A stretch of DNA of 64,000 nucleotides from positions 310,001-374,000 of the forward strand of contig NZ_JALIRP010000006.1 in the NCBI RefSeq assembly GCF_022898935.1. The letters run 5' to 3'. Shown here in pieces: positions 54,625-63,864 of this stretch. The notes under the pieces are model-generated. The model searched no databases. It had not been told where the DNA came from and saw only the letters and a list, made by a program, of their open reading frames with translations. The number at the start of each line of letters is the position of its first letter. Position 1 is the stretch's first letter. The translations under genes and the position numbers were made by a program. Origin of the DNA: Paenibacillus mangrovi (GTDB lineage: Bacteria; Bacillota; Bacilli; Paenibacillales; Paenibacillaceae).

Positions 54625-55734
54625 ATGAAAAAATGGGGGGCATGGATTGCCGCGCTGCTGCTTATGATCATGCTGGTCAGCGGCTGCTCATCAGGGTCAC
54701 AGGACAAAGCAGCGGTGGCAGAAGACGGCAGAGCAACAGACCAAATGGCTAGTAGTGCGGATAGAATGGCCGTACATGGCATGAATGAAGCAGCAAGTGA
54801 ACCTTCAAGCAAGAACTCTGAAGCCAAAAGCGATAGCGTGTCAGAAGCACCTGCAGCACCCGCAAGTACCGAACCCAAGCTTCCCAATACTGCTTCGCAG
54901 ACATCTGCAGGGGTAGCTGGTTTTAATTCGCAGGATGGATCGGGCGGACTGAACAAGAAGCTGATGTACAAGGCCAATATTGTGATGGAGATTCCGGATT
55001 ACGGAAAGGCACAGTCGGAAATCCGCAACATGGTTACGCTGTCCGGCGGATATATCGTCAATTTCAGCGAAACCCAGTCCATGAGTGAAAAAGGCGGTAC
55101 GTTTGTCATTAAGGTGCCTGCGACCGGCTTTTCCCCTTTTCTAAACAGTCTGGAGAAAATCAAACATGAAAATATGCAGCAAAGCATTGAAGGCCAAGAC
55201 GTAACGGAGGAATATGTCGACCTCGAATCCAGGCTCAAGGCAAAGCAGATCATGGAGGAGCAGTATACCGACTTCATGAAAAAAGCAACCAAGACCAATG
55301 ATCTTGTCGCTTTTGCGAATGAACTGGAGCGCATTCAAACAGAGATCGAGCAGATTAAGGGACGGATGCGGTATATCGATCAGAATGTATCCTATTCCAC
55401 GATAGAAATTCGTATTTACGAAGCAGTAAAGGAACCTGTAAAAGAGAAGGAGAAGGATATCCAGGCGCCTTTGGGTAAGCGGGCTTCGAACGCTTTTCAG
55501 GGAAGTATCGATGTGATTACGCTGATACTGCAGTGGATTGTCGTTATTCTCTCCGGTTCTCTTCCGCTTCTGATCATCGCAGCCATCTTTTTGCTGGTTT
55601 TCTGGCTGGTTAGAAGATCGAGACGCAGCAGCCGGGAAGAAGCGGCCAAGAAACGAAAGGAACTGAACGCTGGTTCAATTGCGGATCCAAAAGATGAAAA
55701 AGCTGTAAGTGAAGATCCAAAGGATGAGCAATAA
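54625..55734 (+). CDS. DUF4349 lipoprotein with C-terminal membrane helix
   Basis: 369 aa from ATG 54625 (GGGGGG region upstream). Lipobox LVSGC. A low-complexity Ser/Ala/Glu tether follows, then the DUF4349 region (about residues 110-330): KLMYKANIVMEIPDYGKAQSEI, GGYIVNFSETQS, coiled-coil LESRLKAKQIMEEQYTDFM. A membrane helix near the end (VVILSGSLPLLIIAAIFLLVFWLV) and a charged tail complete it. Double anchoring is typical of the family; function unknown. Confidence 0.85.
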   Translation: MKKWGAWIAALLLMIMLVSGCSSGSQDKAAVAEDGRATDQMASSADRMAVHGMNEAASEPSSKNSEAKSDSVSEAPAAPASTEPKLPNTASQTSAGVAGFNSQDGSGGLNKKLMYKANIVMEIPDYGKAQSEIRNMVTLSGGYIVNFSETQSMSEKGGTFVIKVPATGFSPFLNSLEKIKHENMQQSIEGQDVTEEYVDLESRLKAKQIMEEQYTDFMKKATKTNDLVAFANELERIQTEIEQIKGRMRYIDQNVSYSTIEIRIYEAVKEPVKEKEKDIQAPLGKRASNAFQGSIDVITLILQWIVVILSGSLPLLIIAAIFLLVFWLVRRSRRSSREEAAKKRKELNAGSIADPKDEKAVSEDPKDEQ

Positions 55735-55860
55735 ATACCAGGTACCATCTTGCGGGACAGGAATTGCCGGAAAATAAACACATAACTTTGCCTGCGCTGT
55801 GGCATATTACCTCTAGTTTGTGAATGCAGACAATTCTTGAATGGAGGGGTGATTATCCAC

Positions 55861-56637
55861 ATGAAGCGTTTTGTGATCGTACTGGCAGCGGTTCTCCTTC
55901 TATGCTGCGGCTTCCAGCAAACGGCGTCTGCGGACGGTCCTTACCATTTTGGCTTCAAAAAAAGCAAAAACGGCCAGCCTGCTTCAATTAACGAAGAAGG
56001 CTTTAAAGAGGTTTTGCAGAAAAATGATGCTATTTTTCTGGGAGACACGTCCCGCAAGGAGCTTTATTTGACGTTTGACAACGGTTATGAGAACGGATTT
56101 ACGCCTAAAATTCTGGATGTGCTCAAGGAGAAAAAGGTTCCGGCTACTTTCTTCCTCACAGGCCATTACGTCAAGGATAAACCTGAGCTAGTGATGAGAA
56201 TGTTAACGGAAGGACATCTGGTCGGCAACCATTCCTGGTCTCATCCCGATATGACGCAAATCTCCGACCAACAGCTGAAGGAAGAGCTGGAAAAGGTGAA
56301 GAGGGCTGTATCGGATTCCACCCGTCAGCAGGTCATGATGAATTTTGTCCGGCCGCCACGGGGGATTTTCAGCGATCGCTCTTTGGCTCTAAGCCGTTCC
56401 GAGGGTTATGTTAGTGTGTTTTGGTCGATTGCCTACAAGGATTGGGACGTAAACGACCAGAAAGGCGCTGAATATGCCTACAGACAGGTGATGGCCCAGC
56501 TTCATCCGGGAGCCGTGATCCTTCTGCATTCGATCTCCAGAGACAACACGGAAGCACTCGGACGGATTATCGATGGGGCTAGGCAGCAGGGCTACGAGTT
56601 TAAGAGCCTGGATGCATTAAAGGTAAAGAACTACTGA
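55861..56637 (+). CDS. pdaA: PdaA, sporulation-type peptidoglycan N-acetylmuramic acid deacetylase
   Basis: 258 aa; GGAGGGG lies 11 nt before ATG 55861. Signal peptide FVIVLAAVLLLCCGF. NodB deacetylase domain: LYLTFDNGYENGF (metal-binding DN in place of DD), GNHSWSHPDMT (HxxxH), FVRPPRGIFS, and PGAVILLHS. The FDNGYENG signature and length separate PdaA from other deacetylases. Family knowledge: PdaA deacetylates muramic acid so that muramic-delta-lactam forms in spore cortex, needed for germination. Confidence 0.9.
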   Translation: MKRFVIVLAAVLLLCCGFQQTASADGPYHFGFKKSKNGQPASINEEGFKEVLQKNDAIFLGDTSRKELYLTFDNGYENGFTPKILDVLKEKKVPATFFLTGHYVKDKPELVMRMLTEGHLVGNHSWSHPDMTQISDQQLKEELEKVKRAVSDSTRQQVMMNFVRPPRGIFSDRSLALSRSEGYVSVFWSIAYKDWDVNDQKGAEYAYRQVMAQLHPGAVILLHSISRDNTEALGRIIDGARQQGYEFKSLDALKVKNY

Positions 56638-56663
56638 CCCGAGCCTTCAAGACGTCAGGAATC

Positions 56664-56694
56664 AAGAGGTAGCCATATAGGGCCGCCTCTTTTT
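56664..56694 (+). terminator. Terminator of pdaA
   Basis: AAGAGG-TA-GCC and GGC-CG-CCTCTT can pair, followed by TTTT. A second hairpin with T-run follows at 56726-56753. Confidence 0.7.
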
Positions 56695-56725
56695 ATATTA
56701 TTAAGTCAGCCGGAAACGGCCTTGT

Positions 56726-56753
56726 GTCCGCCCTTATGGGGCGGGCTTTTTTT
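56726..56753 (+). terminator. Second terminator downstream of pdaA
   Basis: GTCCGCCC and GGGCGGGC arms with a small loop, followed by a T-run. Confidence 0.7.
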
Positions 56754-56886
56754 ATGCGCCGCAGGAGCAGGATTTGAATGAAGTGGAGGAAATCTATTAT
56801 ACTGAACATCGAACCCAAGGACTTGTTGATAGAAACTTTGACATCTAAGAGCAATTACAGCAGGAGAGGGGAAGATTGTTATTTCT

Positions 56887-57471
56887 TTGACATCATGGGA
56901 TTATTCGCTGTTTAGCTGGATCAACAATGCAGCGGGCAATTATCCAGCCATAGACGCAATCATGCGATTTTTGTCTGAAAACGCGGAGTATTTGTTTTAT
57001 TTGGCCATCATTGTGTATTGGTTTACCCGTAAGCGGGAGAATCGGAAGATGGTTGCGCAGGCTTTGGTCTCTGCCTGTTTGGCATTTGGGATAGGAATGA
57101 TTCTTAGCCATCTGTTTTATCGGGACCGGCCGTTTGTGGCCCACCATGTTCACCAGATGATTGAGCATGCGGCCAATGCCTCGTTTCCGAGTGATCATTC
57201 CATCGGTTCGTTTGTGATTGCATCCTCGATTTTCTTGTACCGCAAAAGGGATGGGATCGTCTGGTTAGTGCTTGCGGCACTTATCTCTTTTTCGCGGATA
57301 TGGAATGGAGTCCATTATCCAATCGATGTTCTGAGCGGGGCGATAATTGGGATTCTGTCTTCTGTGGTCGTACATCAGTTGTTTACTAAGATGGATTGGC
57401 CGCGGAAACTGATGTCCGGTGCTATTAATCTATATGAAAGCGTGGAATTCCGAGTTTGGCGTAAATCGTAG
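56887..57471 (+). CDS. PAP2-family undecaprenyl-pyrophosphate phosphatase, BcrC type
   Basis: 194 aa. PAP2 motifs: RDRPFVAHHVH, NASFPSDHSIGSF (H nucleophile region), SRIWNGVHYPIDVLSG (catalytic H). Five or six membrane helices. Similarity to BcrC extends to RPFVAH and the C-terminal YESVEF region. BcrC recycles undecaprenyl pyrophosphate at the outer face of the membrane and gives bacitracin tolerance. Start is uncertain: TTG 56887 is 16 nt after GGGG, and codons upstream (ATT, GTT) are better spaced but non-canonical. Confidence 0.85.
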   Translation: MTSWDYSLFSWINNAAGNYPAIDAIMRFLSENAEYLFYLAIIVYWFTRKRENRKMVAQALVSACLAFGIGMILSHLFYRDRPFVAHHVHQMIEHAANASFPSDHSIGSFVIASSIFLYRKRDGIVWLVLAALISFSRIWNGVHYPIDVLSGAIIGILSSVVVHQLFTKMDWPRKLMSGAINLYESVEFRVWRKS

Positions 57472-57593
57472 CCTGAAAAATGCCTGTTTTTAGCTTTTTT
57501 TCGACAAATTTGAAACATTTATTTCCCGGGAAACGTCTATTTTACAAAAGCTGTATAAATTAGGATTCTAGTAAGTATGGGGGAGAAACGACG

Positions 57594-58739
57594 ATGGAGC
57601 ATACTCCACTGCCTAAAAGATCCACGGTAAGACAGCAAAATAAGACACCATCCGTTAAACATAAGAATCGAAAAAAACGTAAAAAAGGCTTTGGCTGGTT
57701 CGTATCTAGGCTGACATTGACCTTGCTGATTGTGTTCATACTTGGGGCAGGCTGGCTTTTTCTGACACCTTCAGGCAACGAGTACCGCTTTCTTGCTGCG
57801 GACACCTTAATTACGACACAGCATCGTTATTTGGCGAAATATATCATCGGGCAGGCCGAGCTTGATCGCAGGGTCGCAGAGTACAACAAACGGTTTGAAT
57901 CTATGGGAGAAGAAAAGGATACCCATCAAATTAAGCTTCCGGCTTCGGAGCAGACGTCCTCTGAGGCGAAGAAGCCTCTCGTTGAGATCGAAGAGATTTC
58001 GGGCAAGGGTTATCACGGGTATGTGATGACTGTTAATGATCCGACAAAAATACGCCTCGGTGTACCGCAAGCTCGTGGAAAAGGCGAAAAGGTCTCCAGC
58101 ATGGTAAAGCGTACGGGAGCTATAGCGGGCGTCAATGCCGGCGGATTTGCCGATCCGAACTGGAAAGGCAATGGCTTTAAGCCGATCGGTATTGTGATAT
58201 CTCAGGGTAAGCTGTATTACAATGGTCTTGGCAACAGTTCATCAACTCAAGTGGTTGGCATTGACAAGACCGGCAAGATGATAGCCGGCAATTACTCCTT
58301 GAAAGAACTAAGCAAAATGGGAGTTCAGGAGGCCGTAACTTTTCAGCCGCGTATTATTGTTAACGGCAAGGGCTTGATCAAGAATGCCAGCGAGGGCTGG
58401 GGAATTGCGCCACGTACGGCCATGGGACAGCGGGCGGACGGTGCCATTCTGTTCGTAGTCATCGACGGCCGTCAGCCGTCTTACAGCATCGGGGCGAACC
58501 TGTATGATGTTCAGCAAATTATGCTGAAGCATGGCGCCGTGATTGCGGCCAACCTCGACGGGGGATCGTCTACGGTACTGGTGAAAGACAACCAAATCGT
58601 CAATAAACCTTCCTCCGAATATGGAGAGCGTTATTTGCCAACAGCGTTTCTCGTGTTTGATCATCCGGAAGATGTGAAAATGCCTAATATTTGGGCCGGT
58701 TTAAATCCGAATGATATCGACCCGGGCAAAAAGAAATAA
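57594..58739 (+). CDS. Membrane-anchored phosphodiester glycosidase (NAGPA-domain) protein
   Basis: 381 aa. Basic N-terminus (KHKNRKKRKKG) then one membrane helix (LTLTLLIVFILGAGWLFLT), so the rest is extracellular. NAGPA/DUF2233 domain (about residues 130-370): AGVNAGGFADPNW, TAMGQRADGAILFVVIDGR, NLDGGSSTVLV. The family cleaves GlcNAc-type phosphodiesters of wall polymers or acts in exopolysaccharide metabolism. Confidence 0.88.
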   Translation: MEHTPLPKRSTVRQQNKTPSVKHKNRKKRKKGFGWFVSRLTLTLLIVFILGAGWLFLTPSGNEYRFLAADTLITTQHRYLAKYIIGQAELDRRVAEYNKRFESMGEEKDTHQIKLPASEQTSSEAKKPLVEIEEISGKGYHGYVMTVNDPTKIRLGVPQARGKGEKVSSMVKRTGAIAGVNAGGFADPNWKGNGFKPIGIVISQGKLYYNGLGNSSSTQVVGIDKTGKMIAGNYSLKELSKMGVQEAVTFQPRIIVNGKGLIKNASEGWGIAPRTAMGQRADGAILFVVIDGRQPSYSIGANLYDVQQIMLKHGAVIAANLDGGSSTVLVKDNQIVNKPSSEYGERYLPTAFLVFDHPEDVKMPNIWAGLNPNDIDPGKKK

Positions 58740-58793
58740 AGAAAAACGTCTATCGCCGTAATTTCACGGACTTATTAAACTTTTTCAGACAAC

Positions 58794-58824
58794 AAAGGAC
58801 AGCCGCCATGGCTGTCCTTTGTTT
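58794..58824. terminator. Bidirectional terminator
   Basis: AAAGGACAGCC and GGCTGTCCTTT with a 5-nt loop, between the convergent NAGPA and DegV genes. Confidence 0.9.
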
Positions 58825-58857
58825 GATCTATTAGAATTTATAATTTCCGGGGATATT

Positions 58858-59709
58858 TTATAATTTCTTACTGTACATGATGCCGATCGTTTTTGGGCCG
58901 CAGTGACTGGATATGACACAGCCTGCAGTTGAAATGGCCACTTCACGGGCGCTCGTTTTTTCCTGAAGCACCTGCTGCAAATATTTCGCTTCGTCCTCGG
59001 CAAAGGAATGGACGACGATCATCAGATCATTGTCCATCAGGCTGGTTTTCTCCAAGGCATTATGAAGCATTTGGTTCATTGCCTTTTCTTTCTTGCCCCT
59101 AACCTTGTAGGCCGGGGTCATTGAGCCGTCGATCACTTTAATGACCGGGCGGATATTCAACAGGCTTCCAAGAAAATTCTGAACACCGGAACAGCGTCCG
59201 CCTTTGTAAAGATATTCAAGGGTATCGATGACGAATTCGGTCTCAATCTCCGGCCTAACGGCCTCGAGCATGCTGACGATTGAATATAGGTCTCTGCCTT
59301 CTTTGGCTGCATGGACCGCTTTCATCACAAGCAGGCCAATGGCGCTCGACAGATTGCGGGAATCGACGATACGGATCATAGCATCCGGAAATTCAGCCGC
59401 AGCAATCAAGGCATTCTGGTAGGTAGCGGACAGCTCGGAAGACAAACTGATGTATAAAATAGAATGACCCTGCATGGCATACGGCTCAAAAGCAGCCATA
59501 AAATCCGCAGGGGAAGGGGCGGCTGTCTTCGGAAGGCTTCCGTTTCGGGCGACACGCTCATACAGCTCCGCTGGCGTAATGTCCACTCCGTCTCTTAACT
59601 GCTCGTCCCCAAACACGACATACAGAGGAATGATCCCGATATCATATTGATCAACCCATTCCTTAGGCAGGTCACTGGTGCTGTCCGTAAAAATTTTAAG
59701 ATTTGGCAT
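58858..59709 (-). CDS. DegV-family fatty-acid-binding protein (copy 2)
   Basis: 283 aa from ATG 59709 (AAGGGAG 6 nt upstream). DegV fold: IFTDSTSDLPKEW, GSLPKTAAPSPADF, YISLSSELSATYQNA, RCSGVQNFLGSLLNIRPV. Family proteins (FakB) bind a fatty acid for FakA kinase. It is a tandem paralogue of the preceding gene, largely alike from end to end, and overlaps it by 14 nt. Confidence 0.92.
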   Translation of the reverse strand: MPNLKIFTDSTSDLPKEWVDQYDIGIIPLYVVFGDEQLRDGVDITPAELYERVARNGSLPKTAAPSPADFMAAFEPYAMQGHSILYISLSSELSATYQNALIAAAEFPDAMIRIVDSRNLSSAIGLLVMKAVHAAKEGRDLYSIVSMLEAVRPEIETEFVIDTLEYLYKGGRCSGVQNFLGSLLNIRPVIKVIDGSMTPAYKVRGKKEKAMNQMLHNALEKTSLMDNDLMIVVHSFAEDEAKYLQQVLQEKTSAREVAISTAGCVISSHCGPKTIGIMYSKKL

Positions 59710-60574
59710 GAACATCTCCCTTACTATCTTTTTTCACATACAGGATTCCGATCGTTTTCGCACCGCAGTGGGAGGAAATGACGCAGCCGGCATCCGAGAT
59801 AGCGACTTCGCGCGCGCCGGTCTTTTCCTCAAGCATGCGCTTCAACTCTTGGGCATCCTCTTCTGCAAGTGAATGCGTCACAAAGATCAGATCATTGTCC
59901 ATTTGGTCATGCTTGTCCAAAGCGTTGTTCAACATTTGCTCCAGTGCCTTTTCCCTCTTGCCGCGAACCTTGTAGGCGGGCGTCATTTTACCGTCTATGA
60001 CTTTAATGACCGGGCGGATTTTGAGCAGGCTTCCGACGAGGTTTTGCATGCCGGAGCAGCGTCCGCCTTTGTAGAGATAATCGAGAGAGTCAATGACGAA
60101 TTCCGTCTCGACCAGCGGTTTGATTTCCTCAATCAGCTCAGCGATTTCCCGGGGACTTTTTCCCAGCTCTGCGGCTTTGACGGCTTTCATGACCTGAAGT
60201 CCGATCCCGGTGGACAGATTCAGTGAATCGATGACTGTAACTTTTCCTTCCGGAAATTCTTCCGCGGCGATCACTGCGTTCTGATATGTGGAAGAAAGCT
60301 CGGAGGATATACTGATGTAGACGATTTCCCGGCCTTCTTCAACAGAAGGGGCAAAAGCCTGAATGAAATCCGCTGGCGAAGGAGCGGCTGTTTTTGGCAG
60401 ACTGCCCGTTTCGTTCACTTTCACATACAGCTGCGGAGTTGTAAGATCCACCCCGTCTTTGTAAGTCTGGTCTCCAAACGTTACGTAGAGTGGAATAAGA
60501 CCGATATCATATTGGCGCAGCCATTCCGGAGGCAGATCGCAGGTACTGTCGGCAAATATTTTAACTTTTGGCAT
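59696..60574 (-). CDS. DegV-family fatty-acid-binding protein (copy 1)
   Basis: 292 aa. Same motifs as its neighbour: IFADSTCDLPPEWLRQYDIG, GSLPKTAAPSPADF, YISISSELSSTYQNA, GAREVAISDAGCVISSHCG. Probably FakB-like, delivering fatty acids for phosphorylation. In operon with a small membrane protein 2 bp upstream. The duplication may give different fatty-acid preferences. Confidence 0.92.
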   Translation of the reverse strand: MPKVKIFADSTCDLPPEWLRQYDIGLIPLYVTFGDQTYKDGVDLTTPQLYVKVNETGSLPKTAAPSPADFIQAFAPSVEEGREIVYISISSELSSTYQNAVIAAEEFPEGKVTVIDSLNLSTGIGLQVMKAVKAAELGKSPREIAELIEEIKPLVETEFVIDSLDYLYKGGRCSGMQNLVGSLLKIRPVIKVIDGKMTPAYKVRGKREKALEQMLNNALDKHDQMDNDLIFVTHSLAEEDAQELKRMLEEKTGAREVAISDAGCVISSHCGAKTIGILYVKKDSKGDVHAKS

Positions 60575-60576
60575 AT

Positions 60577-60957
60577 TTATCCCCTTCCAGCTCTAAGCAT
60601 CAGAATGACAAACATCAGACCAAAACTTAGAATAATAATCGCATTGAGAGACAGTCCGAGGATGGCGAATATTTTTATGCGGTTGCGGAGAACGGTACCG
60701 ATAATTCCCAGAATAATGCCTATAATGTTGGCTGCGAACAATCCAATGAGAATGATGGTAGTGACAGTTACACCCGTCGTGGTGCTTTGAGTCCAGGTAT
60801 CGTCGCCCGCCAGACCGTTAGAGAATATAGCTCCCATCGCAGCTACGCTTACGATATACGCCAGCATGGATACGAGACTGATAATGAAAGAAGCAATCCC
60901 GGGGCCGGCATGCCGTCTATAGTGAGGTAGATGATGGGGAGGCTGTTGTGATTCCAT
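60577..60957 (-). CDS. Small membrane protein (DUF4190-like)
   Basis: 126 aa. Pro/His-rich cytoplasmic start (MESQQPPHHLPHYRRHAGPG), then about three membrane helices: IASFIISLVSMLAYIVSVAA, TIILIGLFAANIIGIILGIIG, IFAILGLSLNAIIILSFGLM. Pattern resembles DUF4190-type proteins. Stop is 2 bp before the DegV start, indicating one operon. Function unknown. Confidence 0.7.
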   Translation of the reverse strand: MESQQPPHHLPHYRRHAGPGIASFIISLVSMLAYIVSVAAMGAIFSNGLAGDDTWTQSTTTGVTVTTIILIGLFAANIIGIILGIIGTVLRNRIKIFAILGLSLNAIIILSFGLMFVILMLRAGRG

Positions 60958-61138
60958 GTTTCAATTCTCTCCTTACCCAAAAAGATATGTATTGTTCTTA
61001 CTCTTCCACATAATGAGATAAAAATCAAGCAGGATGGAGGGCTGCCGTAGGTCTACAGTGGAAAATAGTATACCGGTTAGGGTAATATGAAGACAGATTG
61101 TATTGAATATTTTGCCAAGTTAAAAGGAGTGGAACAAC

Positions 61139-61519
61139 ATGCAGCGCAAATTTATGTTCATTGGTGCACTCATGGCCATGCTTTCCGTGGCGATCGGCGC
61201 TTTCGGGGCCCATTTGCTTGAACCGATTGTCGGCGAAGCGTCGATGAAGGTATACGAAACAGGGGTTCAATATCATATGGTGCATGCACTCGGAATTATT
61301 TTAGTTGCGGTTGCAGCCGGATTCTGGGGAGATTCACGTAAACTGGCCTGGGCGGGCTGGCTTTTATTCTCCGGCATTATTCTGTTCTCCGGCAGCTTGT
61401 ACCTGCTGACCATTACGGGAATTAAGGCTTTGGGCATTATTACCCCGTTTGGTGGCGTGGCTTTCATGGCAGGCTGGATTTGTCTAATGGCCGAAGCTGT
61501 TTCAAAAAAGAAAAAGTAG
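61139..61519 (+). CDS. DUF423-family membrane protein (YwdK-like)
   Basis: 126 aa with AAAAGGAGTGG upstream. Four membrane helices; family motifs GAFGAHLLEP, YETGVQYHMVHALGIILV, WLLFSGIILFSGSLYLL and ITPFGGVAFMAGW. Widely conserved, function unknown. Confidence 0.92.
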   Translation: MQRKFMFIGALMAMLSVAIGAFGAHLLEPIVGEASMKVYETGVQYHMVHALGIILVAVAAGFWGDSRKLAWAGWLLFSGIILFSGSLYLLTITGIKALGIITPFGGVAFMAGWICLMAEAVSKKKK

Positions 61520-61526
61520 ACAGCAG

Positions 61527-61568
61527 AAAGCCCTTGCCTTATTCGTTTTCACGGATGACAAGGGCTTT
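61527..61568. terminator. Bidirectional terminator
   Basis: AAAGCCCTTG (61527-61536) pairs with CAAGGGCTTT (61559-61568), between convergent genes. Confidence 0.8.
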
Positions 61569-61575
61569 AATCGTA

Positions 61576-62115
61576 TTAGATGACCTCGATAACCTCACTG
61601 AGCTTAAAAGAATATACCTGCTTCTCGTCAACATGATAGACGTTCAACAGCTCGTTGAATTCATCAAAATTCAATATGCGGCAAGGCATGCTGGCTGGTT
61701 GTCCATTGCGGTTGATCGTCAGTCGGGTCAGCCGGTTGTCGCGAATGCAGTCCGTAATCCATTCATGCAGCTGGGAGCTGTATTCTGTGGTGGTACTCAT
61801 CTTTTTCTCAGCGGGGGAGCTGGGGCTTTTAGCGTGTTGTTCAGTCTTTGCCTTCTGTTTGGTTCGACTGTCAGTCAAAGGCATTTCCGTAGAATCACCC
61901 GACTTGTTAATCAGAGATTTCCGTTTATCTTGAAGCATGGAATCAATCAGTTTTCCAAGCTCCATTCCTGATTTGATGCGGAAATCCTCGATGTGATCGC
62001 TGTTATTTAACATTTCAAGCATAGCCTGCAGAGCAAGAGCGTTCGAGCGGCTTTTAATCAGAATATCCACATTAAACAAATATCCCGACTCTTCATAACA
62101 TTGTTTGTTCTTCAT
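61576..62115 (-). CDS. Hypothetical soluble protein
   Basis: 179 aa. N-terminal part (YLFNVDILIKSRSNALALQAMLEMLN) and C-terminal part (LTINRNGQPASMPCRILNFDEFNELLNVYHVDEKQVYSFKL) look folded; a Lys/Ser-rich linker joins them. Similar pairs occur in Paenibacillus and Bacillus, but I recognise no function. GGGGGATAT precedes the ATG. Confidence 0.65.
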   Translation of the reverse strand: MKNKQCYEESGYLFNVDILIKSRSNALALQAMLEMLNNSDHIEDFRIKSGMELGKLIDSMLQDKRKSLINKSGDSTEMPLTDSRTKQKAKTEQHAKSPSSPAEKKMSTTTEYSSQLHEWITDCIRDNRLTRLTINRNGQPASMPCRILNFDEFNELLNVYHVDEKQVYSFKLSEVIEVI

Positions 62116-62328
62116 ATATCCCCCAGCCTATACCATATGTAAAAATTAGTATTGAACTTTTAAATAATATCATGATCGTGTAAACCTGAATAGTCCTAAT
62201 GTCGTATGATTACGTAACTTTATTCCTAGATAAAAAAGTGTTTTTACCACAGATTTGCATACACACCCAGATGCCTGCAGGAATACACTTATTTTGAACA
62301 CTTTATCCAAAGAGGGAGGTGTGAGCCC

Positions 62329-62475
62329 ATGGTGACTATGGAACCCATTCCGGTCGGCGAGCAAACGCTGGTCGGAGTAGAGGTGAAGCTGCCCAAGACG
62401 ACATTGCTGACGATCAGCACCTCGCGCGGCTATATTATGTGCGGGGCAACTAGCGTATGGGCAATTTCTCGTTGA
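62329..62475 (+). pseudogene. Truncated YunC-like (DUF1805) gene
   Basis: 48 codons from ATG 62329 with GGGAGGTG upstream. IPVGEQTLVGVEVKLPKTT and STSRGYIMCGA match the first half of DUF1805/YunC proteins (about 100 aa). After CGA the sequence leaves the family and stops (TSVWAISR*). The second half is not found downstream. Confidence 0.8.
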
Positions 62476-62834
62476 ACAATATATATCGTTGATACGGCAT
62501 AAGCCCTTATAGGACAAGCTTTCATTAGTTTTCAAAAGAATCTGAAAGGATTTGAAATGTATCAAAAATAATCGATAAAAGACCATAGTTGTGACCAAAT
62601 TTGTGACTTTTAGAATGGAGTAAGCTTGTGATTAATGCTTTCTTACGTAAGAACTACTTGACCAGAATTAGTTAGTTCTTAAGTAACAATAAATAAGAAT
62701 AATGTAAACTTTTTCAGTAAAGAATAAAAAGGCATCCATTTAGGACACCCTAAGGCCTTCTATTTTGGATTGTAAGACGTTTAAGGAAGCAGGGAAGAAA
62801 TACTTGTTCAAGGTTTGAAACGCAGTGCTGGGCA
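62476..62834. other. Intergenic 359 bp without a gene
   Basis: Holds an imperfect hairpin near 62731-62758 (AGGC ... TTAGG / CCTAA ... GCCT), followed on the minus strand by TTTTT, which could terminate the XRE pseudogene. Nothing else seen. Confidence 0.4.
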
Positions 62835-63043
62835 CTAATCCACTCTTTCAAACTGCATTAAAACTGCAATATCTTCTATGTCTAATGCATCGGCTATTTT
62901 TTCTAACATCAACAAGTTAACCTCTTGCCGATCCTCATTACATAATATTCTTGCTTGTGGAACTCCTGACATCTCCTCAAGTTTTTTTGTGTAATTCCTC
63001 TGCTTTTTAAAACTTCCTTCAACTTTATTTTTATTTTAAGCAA
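62835..63043 (-). pseudogene. XRE-family regulator, frameshifted in a poly-A run
   Basis: Starts at TTG 63043 (GGGAGGAG 5 nt upstream): LKIKIKLKEVLKSRGITQK. After seven A (complement of 62982-62988) the frame must shift by one base to continue KLEEMSGVPQARI ... LLMLEKIADALDIEDIAVL and end at 62835. Eight A would give an intact 70-aa HTH protein. Either a real mutation, phase variation, or a sequencing error. Confidence 0.75.
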
Positions 63044-63264
63044 AGAAGCTCCTCCCATCTGTTGACAAGATATGACCATAAGCGTTTGCTTATACAACTG
63101 TTAATTATTTTACGCTGTGCAGAATAAACATTTAGGGACTTTCCAAAGAAATCGCTTTAGGGTGACTTATTATTGGTTAAAACCAAAAAGGTATTTGTTC
63201 TATAACGAAGAATAATATTATCGAATGCTCCCTGGCACACGAATAATGATGAAGGAGAGATTGG

Positions 63265-63735
63265 ATGGAAAGGTTGATCGAGGAGTACAGCCAAGACTAT
63301 GCGCTGCTGCGAGAAGCCGTCGAAGGATTGTCTGAGGAAGAGCTGCGTTTCCAACCTGCACCGGACAAATGGAGCATCCATCAGATTGTGATCCATGTGA
63401 CGGATGACGAAATCCTGTCGACACATCGGATGAGAAAAGTCTTGGCGGAGGAAGAACCGCTTCTGCTATCATTTGATCAAGAAGCCTGGGCGGATAACCT
63501 GGGATATGAACGGTTGGACCGCGAGCAGCATCTGCTCCTGTTCCAAATTCTTCGGGCCAGCATGCTGCCGCTTCTGGAAAATCTGACTCCCGAGCAGCTT
63601 GAGCGGGTCGGGAAATATCCCGATGGAGTGCGGTACACGTTCAAAGAGCTGCTGGAATTTCGCGTCCAGCATGTCCGTGACCACCTCGCCCAGATCGAGC
63701 GGGTAAGGCAGGCATATCGGGAGGATAGGGTATAA
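63265..63735 (+). CDS. DinB-family protein
   Basis: 156 aa with GGAGAGA before the ATG. Four-helix bundle with three expected metal His: WSIHQIVIHVTDDE (H), and FRVQHVRDHLAQIERV (two H). DinB/YfiT-type proteins include thiol-dependent S-transferases such as BstA. Substrate not predictable. Confidence 0.85.
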   Translation: MERLIEEYSQDYALLREAVEGLSEEELRFQPAPDKWSIHQIVIHVTDDEILSTHRMRKVLAEEEPLLLSFDQEAWADNLGYERLDREQHLLLFQILRASMLPLLENLTPEQLERVGKYPDGVRYTFKELLEFRVQHVRDHLAQIERVRQAYREDRV

Positions 63736-63864
63736 CACTATATGCTAGTTGTGATTAAACTCCCTCGAAATGATTCAGTTTCCTCACTCAGACTCATGTG
63801 AAAGTTTTCAGGTTGCCCTCTTTTTTCTTAATGGAAAATTGATTTGCTTGGAACTTTACGAGTG

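Noticed and set aside
62170-62598. 142-codon minus-strand frame over the YunC-like fragment
   Set aside because: The opposite strand has clear DUF1805 homology; the minus frame shows no family features.
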